NCBI GenBank assembly: GCA_002483445.1
Contig: DLHY01000169.1
Location: 1 to 37,798 of the forward strand
Direction: 5' to 3'
DNA: 37,798 nt
Source of the DNA: Blastocatellia bacterium UBA7656
GTDB lineage: Bacteria; Acidobacteriota; Blastocatellia; UBA7656
The notes under the pieces were generated by a model. The model searched no databases, was not told where the DNA came from, and was given only the letters and a program-made list of their open reading frames with translations. Positions within the stretch are counted from its first letter, which is position 1. Each line of letters opens with the position of its first letter. Positions 6,714-14,584 of this stretch are shown here, one piece after another. The translations under genes and the position numbers were made by a program.

Positions 6714-7147
6714 TCTCTTAAAAGAAAGCAGGTTGATTTCCAAATATTTGGAAATCCTGTTCAAATCTTCGTAAAATCCCCCACTCAAAGCAGGCGTGCC
6801 TATTTGCCATAATAGCCCAAACCTCCACGCTTTAAGGAAGATACAAGCCTGATGAATTCAGCAGAGCCGCAGGCATATCAGTTGCTTCATTTAAACTTCC
6901 CTTCTAACTGAAGCTTTATCTAAAACAGAGAGCCATGTTTTTTTCCGGTTCGTTGCAGTCGGTTCTGGTGCGAGCAGATGGAAATGCATTGATGCTCATT
7001 TTTCATGCAAAAAGTTTCGACATTACGGTTTTAATACTCGCGGGTTGAGGCGCAACCCTATTGATTTGAACCAAGAGGAAGGTCGCGCGGTCTCAGGCGC
7101 AAAAGAATCAGTGGAAATCTCCGGGCGGCCTTCCAACCAACCTAAAG
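6714..7147. other. Long leader/intergenic region before Oar-like receptor 1
   Basis: No gene is supported here. The only strong structure is a perfect 22-bp palindrome at 6735-6756. The rest is more AT-rich than the flanking genes, and I could not place a convincing -35/-10 pair. A strong ribosome binding site lies at its end (7148-7154). Confidence 0.5.
6735..6756. promoter_or_regulatory. Perfect 22-bp palindrome downstream of comF
   Basis: Eleven-base arms (GATTTCCAAAT and its exact complement) meet without a spacer. It begins 21 bp after the comF stop and lies about 400 bp before the next gene. With no T-tract it is a poor terminator; the spacer-free symmetry suits a dimeric repressor site. 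The binding factor is unknown. Confidence 0.55.
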
Positions 7148-7154
7148 AAGGAGG
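7148..7154 (+). promoter_or_regulatory. Strong ribosome binding site of Oar-like receptor 1
   Basis: AAGGAGG lies six bases before the ATG at 7161. This fixes the start and suggests high expression. Confidence 0.8.
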
Positions 7155-7160
7155 ATCACC

Positions 7161-10100
7161 ATGAAGAAAGTGTTCCTTGCAAGGAAGGCCACAGTCTATG
7201 CGCTTTCTTTGCTCCTCGCGCTGGGTTCGTTTTCGAACGTGGCCCTGGCTCAGGTGCAGACTACGGCTCGTATATCGGGTACGATAGTCGATCAGCAGGG
7301 CGCAGTCATATCCGGCGCGGAGGTCGTCATCAAAGAAGATGCGACCGGTCGGGAGTACAAAGTCAAGGCAGGAGATGATGGTCTTTTCGTGCTTCCCTCG
7401 CTCGGAGTCGGAACCTATACGGTGACGGCTATGGCTCAGGGCTTCAAGCAGACCGTCGTTAAAAACGTCAAAACCGAGGGCGGGCAGACTGCTTCGGTCA
7501 ATGTCGTGATGCAAGTCGGCGCGGCCAACGAAACGGTCACGGTGACGAGCGGCGCTGAGGTTCTTCAGAAAGAAAACACCAACATCGGAGCCACCATCAC
7601 GGGCCGCCAGATCACAGAGCTTCCCTTCACCTCGCGTGATGCTCTGGACCTTGTGCTGAACCTTCCGGGTACAGCGACTCCTGGTCGTCCGCGCCAATCT
7701 ACGGTCAACGGTCTTCCCAAAGGCGCTCTCAACCTCAGCATCGACGGCATCAATTCGCAGGATCCGCTGCTGCGCTCATCGGATGGATTCTTCACCTACA
7801 TCCGTCCTCGCATTGACGCCATCGAAGAAGTGACAGTTTCGACAGCGACGCCGGGAGCCGAATCTGCTGCAGGCGGCGCTATCCACATCAACTTCGTGAC
7901 CAAAGGTGGCACGAATGAATATCACGGAGGCGTCTTCTGGTATCACCGCAACCCGGTGCTCAACTCCAACTTCTACTTCAACACGATTCAACGGATCCGC
8001 GACCCGCAGAATCCTAATTGTGATCCGGCGACACCGGGCTGTCTCGTGGAAACTCCGCGCGCCCGCGTGCTGCTCAATCAGATCGGCGGCAAGGTTGGCG
8101 GTCCGATCATCAAGGATCGCGTGTTCTTCTTCGCTTCCTATGAAGAATATCGCCTTCCCGAACAGCAAGTGCGCACCCGCTCCATACTCAGCCCTCTGGC
8201 CGAGCAGGGTATATTCCAGTATCCGGGCGGACCGGCTGGCGGAGTGAATCTGCTCGCGCTTGCCGGATCAAGAGGGTTCCCCAGCACCTTCGATCCGACC
8301 ATCAGCGGGATAGTTTCCGCCATCCGTCAATCGACTTCGGTCGGAGCCGTAATCAATGGCTCTGATCCGAACTTCCAGTCCTTCACCTTCACTAACACCG
8401 GAGGACAGACGCGAAGATTCCCGACCCTTCGTGTTGACGCGAATGTCACCTCCAAGCATCACGTCGAAGCGATCTACAATTATCAGGACTTCGCTTCGGT
8501 CGTCGACTTCCTCAATGGCGTCGATCCAGCGTTCCCGGCTCCCGTTCCTCAGATATTCGGCAGCCAGGGATCGGATCGCTTCTCGCTAACGACCGCACTA
8601 CGCTCGCAACTCACGTCCACGATAGTCAACGAAGCGCGCTTCGGGCTGGTCGGCGGCACGGTGGTGTTTTTCCCCGAAGTGGCTCCAGAGTCGTTCGAGC
8701 CGTTCGGCGGCATAGCGCCTGTCTTCCCGCTTACGAGCAATCCGTTTTCGACTACCAATCCTCAGCGACGAAACGGTCCGTACCAGCAGTTCAACGACGA
8801 CCTGTCGTGGGTGAAGGGGCGTCACAACATGCGCTTCGGCATGTCGTATTCGCATGTATCGCTCTTCTCGCAAAATGTCGCCAACCGAGTAGTGCCTCAG
8901 GTCACCTTCGGCATCAACGCATCTGATCCGGCCAACAACGTGTTCAACGGCACGACTCTTCCTGGCTCCAATGCCACGATTCAGGCCACTGCCCGGTCGC
9001 TGTATGCAATGCTCACGGGTCGAATCCTCAATGTGAATGACCAGGCCAGGCTCAATGAGGAAACCAAAGCCTACTCGCTTGATGACACGGCAATAAGCCG
9101 AAACGACCGCACGGAGTTCGGCTTCTACGGTCAGGACTCGTTCAAAGTCCGTCCCAACCTGACCTTGAACTATGGCTTGCGCTGGCAGCCCGTTCTGTCT
9201 CCGCATCACAATAACGGAGTCTACATCCGTCCGGGATTTGAGGGACTGTTCGGCATAAGTGGAGTGGGCAATCTCTTCGTGCCGGGAGCGAGCGGCGGAG
9301 CGCCGACCCAGTACCTGCCCATAGGCAAGGAAGATAAGGTGTTCCAGGACGACTGGAATAACTTCGCTCCGAGCATAGGGCTTGCCTGGTCGCCTCAGTT
9401 CAAGAACTCGTGGCTCAAGAAGGTCTTCGGCGAAGGGGATCAGACCGTCATTCGCGCGGCCTATTCGATCTCCTACTTCACCGGAGGCACCAATGAGTTC
9501 GACGGCATTCTGGCGACCAACCCCGGCTTGACCACGTTTGCGGGTCTGAGGAGTGGCATCGAGACTCCAGCCGCCACACCTCTGCTGCTTCGCAACGGCA
9601 TACCTGCAATCCCGGTTCCGCCTGCGCCTACATTCCCGAGGGCGGCGGTAGCGGGTACTTCGGCTGCCGATTTCGATCCGAACCTCCAGACGCCTTATGT
9701 GTCATCCTGGTCGTTCGGCATTCAGCGAGAGATCAACCGCGACACGGTTCTCGAAATCCGCTATGTTGCCAATCACGGCACCAAGCTGATTCGCACCTAC
9801 AACCTCAACGAGGTTAATATTTTCGAGAACGGGTTCCTCAATGAGTTCATCGCTGCGCAGCGAAACCTCCAAATAGCTCTTGCGGCGGGACGCCCTGCGA
9901 ACTTCCGCAATCAGGGATTGCCAGGTCAGGTTGCTCTGCCGATCTACACTGCATCGTTCGGATCGGCTACTTCGGCCACCTTCGGCAACGCTACTTTCAT
10001 CAACCAGTTGCTGCAGGGTCAGGCCGGAGCGGCAGCATCGCTTCTGGGCAACAGCGCCGCGAACATCGCCTTCCAGAATAACCGCATCGCTGCGGGACTT

Positions 10101-11021
10101 CCGGCCAACCTGTTCACGGTCAATCCGTCGGTCTACGGCGCTAGCTCGTTCATCCAGACCAACGGCGCGGACAGCAACTACAACTCGCTTCAGATCGAAC
10201 TGCGCCGTCGCCTCGCTCAGGGGCTTCTGGTTCAGGGCAGCTATGTCTTCAGCAAAGCGCTGACGGATTCCTTCGCCAGCAGTTCCGTTTCACAGGCTGA
10301 GCCGACCACGATTCGCAATTTCGGCGAAAACAAAGGGCCGTCGCCCTTCGACATCAACCATGCCTTCAAGGTCAACTACATCTACGAAATCCCTGTCGGC
10401 CCCGGAAAGAGGTTCTTCAGCGGAGGCGGAGTGTTGGGCAAGATCATGGAAGGCTGGGGGACGGACGGAATCGTTCGCTGGCAGAGTGGCGGCGTGCAGT
10501 TGCTCACCTGCGGACGCGCCACCTTCAACCAGAAAGAATCGGGCTGCGTGCTGGTCGGAATGGACAGAAATCAGTTCCAGGAATCCATCAAGATTCGCAA
10601 GGATGCTGATGCGGCCACTCGCGGAACTGTATTCTGGCTGCCTGAAGACATAATCGAAAACACTCTCAGAGCCTTCGGCCTCCGTCCCGGCACGCCTCAG
10701 GGGCGCTACATCGCGCCGCCCACCACGCCGGGCCAGTTAGGAAGCCAGATTTACTTCTACGGGCCGAGCTTCTTCCGCGCTGACCTGAGCATACTCAAGA
10801 AGACTCGTGTTACTGAAACCGTCAATGTGGAGTTCCGCGCGGAATTCCTCAACGCTTTCAATCACACGAACTTCCTGCTTCGCAATGCGGCCAATGACGT
10901 GCAGACGACCGGAACCAACAGTCTGGCCTTCGGGCAGACCTCTTCGGCTTATCAGGACACGTCGACTACGAACGATCCTGGCGGGCGACTCATTCAGTTC
11001 GTCCTCCGCATCAACTTCTGA
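7161..11021 (+). CDS. Oar-like TonB-dependent outer-membrane protein 1
   Basis: This is a large beta-barrel outer-membrane protein of the TonB-dependent receptor superfamily, probably importing or exporting a large substrate. The signal peptide spans residues 1-30 (positive start M-K-K, hydrophobic core, A-L-A-Q). A carboxypeptidase-regulatory-like Ig domain follows (about 35-115: I-S-G-T-I-V-D-Q-Q-G-A-V-I-S-G-A-E-V), then a plug-like region with V-T-V-S-T-A-T-P-G-A-E-S. The long barrel ends G-G-R-L-I-Q-F-V-L-R-I-N-F, with the terminal aromatic residue recognised by BAM. At 1286 residues it matches Oar-type proteins. It is a close paralogue of the protein at 14585-18523. The substrate cannot be told. 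A strong terminator follows at 11049, before the TPR partner gene. Confidence 0.92.
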   Translation: MKKVFLARKATVYALSLLLALGSFSNVALAQVQTTARISGTIVDQQGAVISGAEVVIKEDATGREYKVKAGDDGLFVLPSLGVGTYTVTAMAQGFKQTVVKNVKTEGGQTASVNVVMQVGAANETVTVTSGAEVLQKENTNIGATITGRQITELPFTSRDALDLVLNLPGTATPGRPRQSTVNGLPKGALNLSIDGINSQDPLLRSSDGFFTYIRPRIDAIEEVTVSTATPGAESAAGGAIHINFVTKGGTNEYHGGVFWYHRNPVLNSNFYFNTIQRIRDPQNPNCDPATPGCLVETPRARVLLNQIGGKVGGPIIKDRVFFFASYEEYRLPEQQVRTRSILSPLAEQGIFQYPGGPAGGVNLLALAGSRGFPSTFDPTISGIVSAIRQSTSVGAVINGSDPNFQSFTFTNTGGQTRRFPTLRVDANVTSKHHVEAIYNYQDFASVVDFLNGVDPAFPAPVPQIFGSQGSDRFSLTTALRSQLTSTIVNEARFGLVGGTVVFFPEVAPESFEPFGGIAPVFPLTSNPFSTTNPQRRNGPYQQFNDDLSWVKGRHNMRFGMSYSHVSLFSQNVANRVVPQVTFGINASDPANNVFNGTTLPGSNATIQATARSLYAMLTGRILNVNDQARLNEETKAYSLDDTAISRNDRTEFGFYGQDSFKVRPNLTLNYGLRWQPVLSPHHNNGVYIRPGFEGLFGISGVGNLFVPGASGGAPTQYLPIGKEDKVFQDDWNNFAPSIGLAWSPQFKNSWLKKVFGEGDQTVIRAAYSISYFTGGTNEFDGILATNPGLTTFAGLRSGIETPAATPLLLRNGIPAIPVPPAPTFPRAAVAGTSAADFDPNLQTPYVSSWSFGIQREINRDTVLEIRYVANHGTKLIRTYNLNEVNIFENGFLNEFIAAQRNLQIALAAGRPANFRNQGLPGQVALPIYTASFGSATSATFGNATFINQLLQGQAGAAASLLGNSAANIAFQNNRIAAGLPANLFTVNPSVYGASSFIQTNGADSNYNSLQIELRRRLAQGLLVQGSYVFSKALTDSFASSSVSQAEPTTIRNFGENKGPSPFDINHAFKVNYIYEIPVGPGKRFFSGGGVLGKIMEGWGTDGIVRWQSGGVQLLTCGRATFNQKESGCVLVGMDRNQFQESIKIRKDADAATRGTVFWLPEDIIENTLRAFGLRPGTPQGRYIAPPTTPGQLGSQIYFYGPSFFRADLSILKKTRVTETVNVEFRAEFLNAFNHTNFLLRNAANDVQTTGTNSLAFGQTSSAYQDTSTTNDPGGRLIQFVLRINF

Positions 11022-11048
11022 TCAGGTCTTTGATCTTGATCTTTACAG

Positions 11049-11084
11049 ACGGGAGCGCGGTTGATACGCGCTCCCGTTTCTTCT
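11049..11084 (+). terminator. Intrinsic terminator after Oar-like receptor 1
   Basis: A perfect 11-bp stem (ACGGGAGCGCG with CGCGCTCCCGT) closes on a 7-nt loop and is followed by TTCTTCTG. It lies between the receptor and the TPR gene, so the latter may be expressed at a reduced level by read-through. Confidence 0.8.
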
Positions 11085-11110
11085 GTTGAATCACAAGGCA
11101 GAGGTTGAAC

Positions 11111-12286
11111 ATGAATTCACGGACGCGCACGGCGATCATCGCTCTTTTCATACTTTCCATTTCGACCGTCGCTTTGGCTCAGGGAGGCATTCGCGGGCAG
11201 ATTTTTCTTCCGAACGGAGCGCCCCTTCAACAGCAGACGCGATTCACTCTTGAGACCGCGAACGGAATGCGCGTCGAGTACCACTACACGGATTCCAACG
11301 GTCGCATTGTGCTTCGTACCGTCGCCGGATGGTTCACGATAACAGTAGAATCCGACGGCCAGACTTATGACACCACTACGAGCAGATTCAACACTGAGAA
11401 CTCTCAATACATCACTGTTCATCTCCGCCCGCTCACCAAAAAGCCAGAACCGCCGCCCGGACTCATCAACGTCAACGATGTCGACCGCGATGTCGCGCCC
11501 AAGGCGAAAGAAGCCTACGAAGAAGCTTTGACATTTCTGAAACAGGAACAATATGAACAGGCCATCGAACCATTGAAGCGAGCCGTCGAACTTCAACCCA
11601 ACTATTTTCACGCCTACAACGATCTGGGCGTCGCCTACATGAAATTGAAAAAACTCGATCTGGCAATAGACGCCTTTCAGCGCGCCATCAAAATCAATGA
11701 CAATATCTATCTGCCTCAACTCAATCTCGGTCTGGTCTACAACAAACAAAGCAAATTCAAAGAGGCAGCAGACCTGCTCATAAAACTTCAGCGCCGGTTT
11801 CCCGATCTCGAGAAAGTTCACATTCCGCTCATCGAAGCTCTGATTGGCGCGCAGGACTGGCCGCGGGCCGAAGAAGCAGTCAAACGCGCGCTGGCGCTCA
11901 AAGATATGGATTCGGTCGATTTGAAAACCAAGCTCGGCGTTACTCTCATCAAGCAGAGCAAATTCAAAGAGGCTGTCGCGGCGCTTCGCGAAGCTGTTGA
12001 TGCGGAGCCTGACAACGCGCTGGCGCAATTCAACTATGGCGCGGCGTTGATGCAGACCGGTTCTCTCGATGATGCCGAAGCTGCTCTCGTCAAAGCATAC
12101 AAGATCGAAGGCGCAAAGATGGCCGGAGCGCAGATGCTCTTAGGGATGGTCTACTCTCAGAAGCAGAACGCTCAGAAAGCCATCGAGGCATTCGAAACTT
12201 ATCTGCGCGATCTACCCGACGCGCCTAACGCCGCGCAGGTCAAAGAGGCCATAGCGAGGTTGCGTAAGGCGACAAGGAAGCAGTAA
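11111..12286 (+). CDS. Secreted TPR protein 1 with N-terminal Ig-like domain
   Basis: The signal peptide (residues 1-24, ending A-L-A-Q-G) is followed by a beta-sandwich resembling a carboxypeptidase-regulatory/transthyretin-like domain (about 26-110: Y-T-D-S-N-G-R-I-V-L, S-D-G-Q-T-Y-D-T-T). About seven TPR units then run from residue 130 to the end (A-Y-N-D-L-G-V-A-Y-M-K-L, A-Q-F-N-Y-G-A-A-L). It is probably a periplasmic or outer-membrane-associated scaffold. ATG 11111 is preferred to the in-frame TTG at 11105 because GAGG lies six bases upstream. It follows Oar-like receptor 1 and has a full-length paralogue at 19294-20496, beside receptor 2, which suggests that the two families work as pairs. 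No enzymatic motif is seen. Confidence 0.9.
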   Translation: MNSRTRTAIIALFILSISTVALAQGGIRGQIFLPNGAPLQQQTRFTLETANGMRVEYHYTDSNGRIVLRTVAGWFTITVESDGQTYDTTTSRFNTENSQYITVHLRPLTKKPEPPPGLINVNDVDRDVAPKAKEAYEEALTFLKQEQYEQAIEPLKRAVELQPNYFHAYNDLGVAYMKLKKLDLAIDAFQRAIKINDNIYLPQLNLGLVYNKQSKFKEAADLLIKLQRRFPDLEKVHIPLIEALIGAQDWPRAEEAVKRALALKDMDSVDLKTKLGVTLIKQSKFKEAVAALREAVDAEPDNALAQFNYGAALMQTGSLDDAEAALVKAYKIEGAKMAGAQMLLGMVYSQKQNAQKAIEAFETYLRDLPDAPNAAQVKEAIARLRKATRKQ

Positions 12287-12309
12287 TCTTCCACCCGCGC
12301 TTGGCGAAA

Positions 12310-12330
12310 GTGCGGAGTGTGGAGTGCGGA
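12310..12330. repeat. Three tandem GTGYGGA heptamers
   Basis: GTGCGGA, GTGTGGA and GTGCGGA are consecutive, 24 bp after the TPR gene stop. A following AAGCGC/GCGCTT hairpin may terminate transcription. It is a one-armed relative of the heptamer hairpins elsewhere in the window. Confidence 0.6.
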
Positions 12331-12506
12331 ATAAAAGCGCGATTGGCGCTTCTCTTCAGCAGCGGCGCCGAAGCTTGACAACGGGCAGTTCTGATCGGCA
12401 ACAAGTCGACATCGCAACGAGACAGGCGGCTATGCGCGTTTGCGCCGCTTTGTTTCTATTCAGTTCATCAAGGCAGTGATTGAGACCGAAAGGAGGCGCT
12501 CGATCC

Positions 12507-14264
12507 ATGCGCTCAGTCGACAGAAGGTCTTTTCTGGCAGGACTCTCCACCTCGATGGCCGCGCTGATGGCTCCCGGCAAACTCTTTGCCGCGAGCGAGA
12601 CGGCGAAGGAATGCTGGCTCAATGTCTGTGTCCCGCTCATCATCGAAGACCCGGCCTCGAATATACATACCGATATCATTTTGACTTCGGCCACCTTCGA
12701 CGGACTGGACGGATATCGAGACAGCGCGCACGCGACCGATTATGAATTGCGCCTCTATGATGCCGCAGGCAATGCCCAACCAATCGACGGCGCGAGCCGT
12801 CTCCTCAGATTGAGCGTGCCTGCCATGCGCACGACCGTCATTCCCTGCTCGCAACTGCTTCGCTCAAAGCAGAGCTTCTGGGGCGCTATGAGCATAAGGC
12901 TCTGGTCGCGGGGCAAAAGCCCTCTCTACGCATCAGACCTCTTCAGCGCAGCTTATGCCAGATGGAATTTCGCCGAAAGTTTCGACACTCTGCACGCGCA
13001 TCCCGATCCCTTGCAGTTCCAGACTCACGACCGTTTCTTTTCGAGTATGCCTTTTCCGTCTCTCGAAGAATTTCAATGCGCGCTCTCGCTCTTCAACCCC
13101 TACCAGACGCCGAGCAGCGGGCGCATCATCGTTTATGCGAAGGACGGCAGCCGTCACAAAGAGCTTCCTTACAACCTTCCGCCATTCGGTTCCACTCTCC
13201 TCAACCTCAACGAAGGCAGGCTCTCTTCGGATATTGGCCAAATCGCAGCCCGCCCATCGACATCAAAATCAGGACGAGGCGGATCACTTACGATTGAAAA
13301 CGATGAAGCGAGGGTGAAGAACTTCGCCTATATGATCATTCGCGGAAAGACCTCGAACTCTATCGCCGCAGAGCATACCATTCATCAGACCAACTACACT
13401 GTGAGCCGCGGAGCGTCGCCTTTCGGCGCGGATCAGTCTTTCAGGCCGAGAGGCTGGGTCTACTCGTGCTTCGTCTTCAACGGAGTAAAACTGGGCGGCC
13501 TTGATATGAGCAGCCGCGTTTATCTGAGCGCGGGCCGCCCGCTCGAAGACGAGATGTGGCTCTTAGCTTACACGACCGACGCGGAAGGAAATCTTCAATG
13601 GACTACCCGGCACGATGAAGGACTCGGCGCGGCGCTGCCCGACGGGTTTTTAAGTCAGGGCGCGATACGCCTTCGCCCGTTTCAAAGTTGCGATCTCGAT
13701 TTCGAACGCCTGTCACTCAAGAAAGGATTTGCAGGAGGGATAGGGATTGCGACATCGCCTCAGACCTCGCATGTGTTGATGAAGGTCGAAGTGAGGATTC
13801 AAAACTGGGCGACCGCCGCGTTTTCGCACTTTCGACCGGGCGCTCGTTCGGGGCGTTTGCTTGAAGGGGTGAGGGGGCGCGGAGGAGTCGCAACGGATTA
13901 CATAGTCACGGGCGCGCGACTCGCTCCGGCGGCGGAACAGATGGAGGCGGATTCTCTCGTAGGGATTTTCAATCTCGATCAGGACAGGTCGGGCGATCCT
14001 GTGATCGAAGCTTTCAACAAGGACGGATTTCTTGCGCGAAAGCCTCTGGGCGAAATCCCCGGCTGGGGATGCAGGCACATAATGCTTTCGAGCCTGTTTC
14101 CCGAACTCGTGTCGAAGGGCGCGGGGCCGATGACGCTGAGGCTCTATGACCGGCGCGCGGTAGTGATAATGTCGGCCCTGCACATCGACTATAAACGCAG
14201 GGATGTCGCCATCGATCACGGCTCGGACAGGTTTTCAACTTTCATCGATTATGGCTGCGTTTGA
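12507..14264 (+). CDS. Tat-exported protein of unknown function
   Basis: The N-terminus carries a twin-arginine signal (V-D-R-R-S-F-L-A-G-L) with a hydrophobic stretch and a likely cleavage near L-F-A-A-S, so the folded protein should be exported to the periplasm. The 585-residue mature part is rich in predicted beta-strand. I recognise no catalytic or cofactor motif and no named family. ATG 12507 is chosen because AAGGAGG lies at 12490-12496; the frame is open nine codons upstream but that start has no ribosome binding site. It sits between TPR protein 1 and Oar-like receptor 2, on the same strand, so a role with that envelope system is plausible but only inferred from position. Confidence 0.8.
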   Translation: MRSVDRRSFLAGLSTSMAALMAPGKLFAASETAKECWLNVCVPLIIEDPASNIHTDIILTSATFDGLDGYRDSAHATDYELRLYDAAGNAQPIDGASRLLRLSVPAMRTTVIPCSQLLRSKQSFWGAMSIRLWSRGKSPLYASDLFSAAYARWNFAESFDTLHAHPDPLQFQTHDRFFSSMPFPSLEEFQCALSLFNPYQTPSSGRIIVYAKDGSRHKELPYNLPPFGSTLLNLNEGRLSSDIGQIAARPSTSKSGRGGSLTIENDEARVKNFAYMIIRGKTSNSIAAEHTIHQTNYTVSRGASPFGADQSFRPRGWVYSCFVFNGVKLGGLDMSSRVYLSAGRPLEDEMWLLAYTTDAEGNLQWTTRHDEGLGAALPDGFLSQGAIRLRPFQSCDLDFERLSLKKGFAGGIGIATSPQTSHVLMKVEVRIQNWATAAFSHFRPGARSGRLLEGVRGRGGVATDYIVTGARLAPAAEQMEADSLVGIFNLDQDRSGDPVIEAFNKDGFLARKPLGEIPGWGCRHIMLSSLFPELVSKGAGPMTLRLYDRRAVVIMSALHIDYKRRDVAIDHGSDRFSTFIDYGCV

Positions 14265-14272
14265 AGGACTAA

Positions 14273-14377
14273 CCTGGGAGCGCAAGCATCTTGCGCGCTT
14301 GTTTGATAAGTCAAGTCTTTAGGATTTTCTATGACTCTACATTTGAAGCCCAGCACGCTGGAAGCCTGGCTCCCAGG
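14273..14377. repeat. REPIN-like element, copy 2, opposite orientation to copy 1
   Basis: CCTGGGAGC at 14273 and GCTCCCAGG ending at 14377 form inverted ends. The left arm carries the CATCTTGCG type hairpin and the right arm the CTTCCAGCGTGC type, the reverse of the order at 997-1090. Outside the CTTCCA arm the bases read GCTTTGCAAC, the complement of the GTTGCAAAGC flanking copy 1. The interiors (about 40-55 bp) are diverged. Confidence 0.75.
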
Positions 14378-14572
14378 GCTTTGCAACATTTCCGCAAAAG
14401 TTTCTCGAACTCTTGTCTTTTGTCTCAAAAAAATGTACAGTGCGCTCATCAAAGGCGCGAGAGCTTCAAGCTTTTGATCTCAGCGATACTCAGGCGCAGA
14501 GCTATCCCGTCCGAGAGGCTCTGCAACACGCTCACTTTAACGTATAACCCGAACCTGCTCACAGCAGGACTT
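14378..14572. other. Leader region before Oar-like receptor 2
   Basis: The frame of receptor 2 is open through this stretch and through the REPIN-like element, but no residues here look like protein of the family. It probably holds the promoter; I see only weak matches (for example TTGTCT 17 bp before TACAGT) and do not call them. The ribosome binding site AGGAGG is at 14573-14578. Confidence 0.4.
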
Positions 14573-14584
14573 AGGAGGACACCG

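Noticed and set aside
11117..12028. A long open frame (303 codons) opposite the first secreted TPR gene
   Set aside because: The sense protein has a signal peptide and clear TPRs; the antisense product has neither motif nor ribosome binding site and mirrors the codon bias.
14291..14584. A 98-codon open extension before Oar-like receptor 2
   Set aside because: It overlaps a REPIN-like element, lacks a ribosome binding site, and hides a proper signal peptide that begins at 14585.
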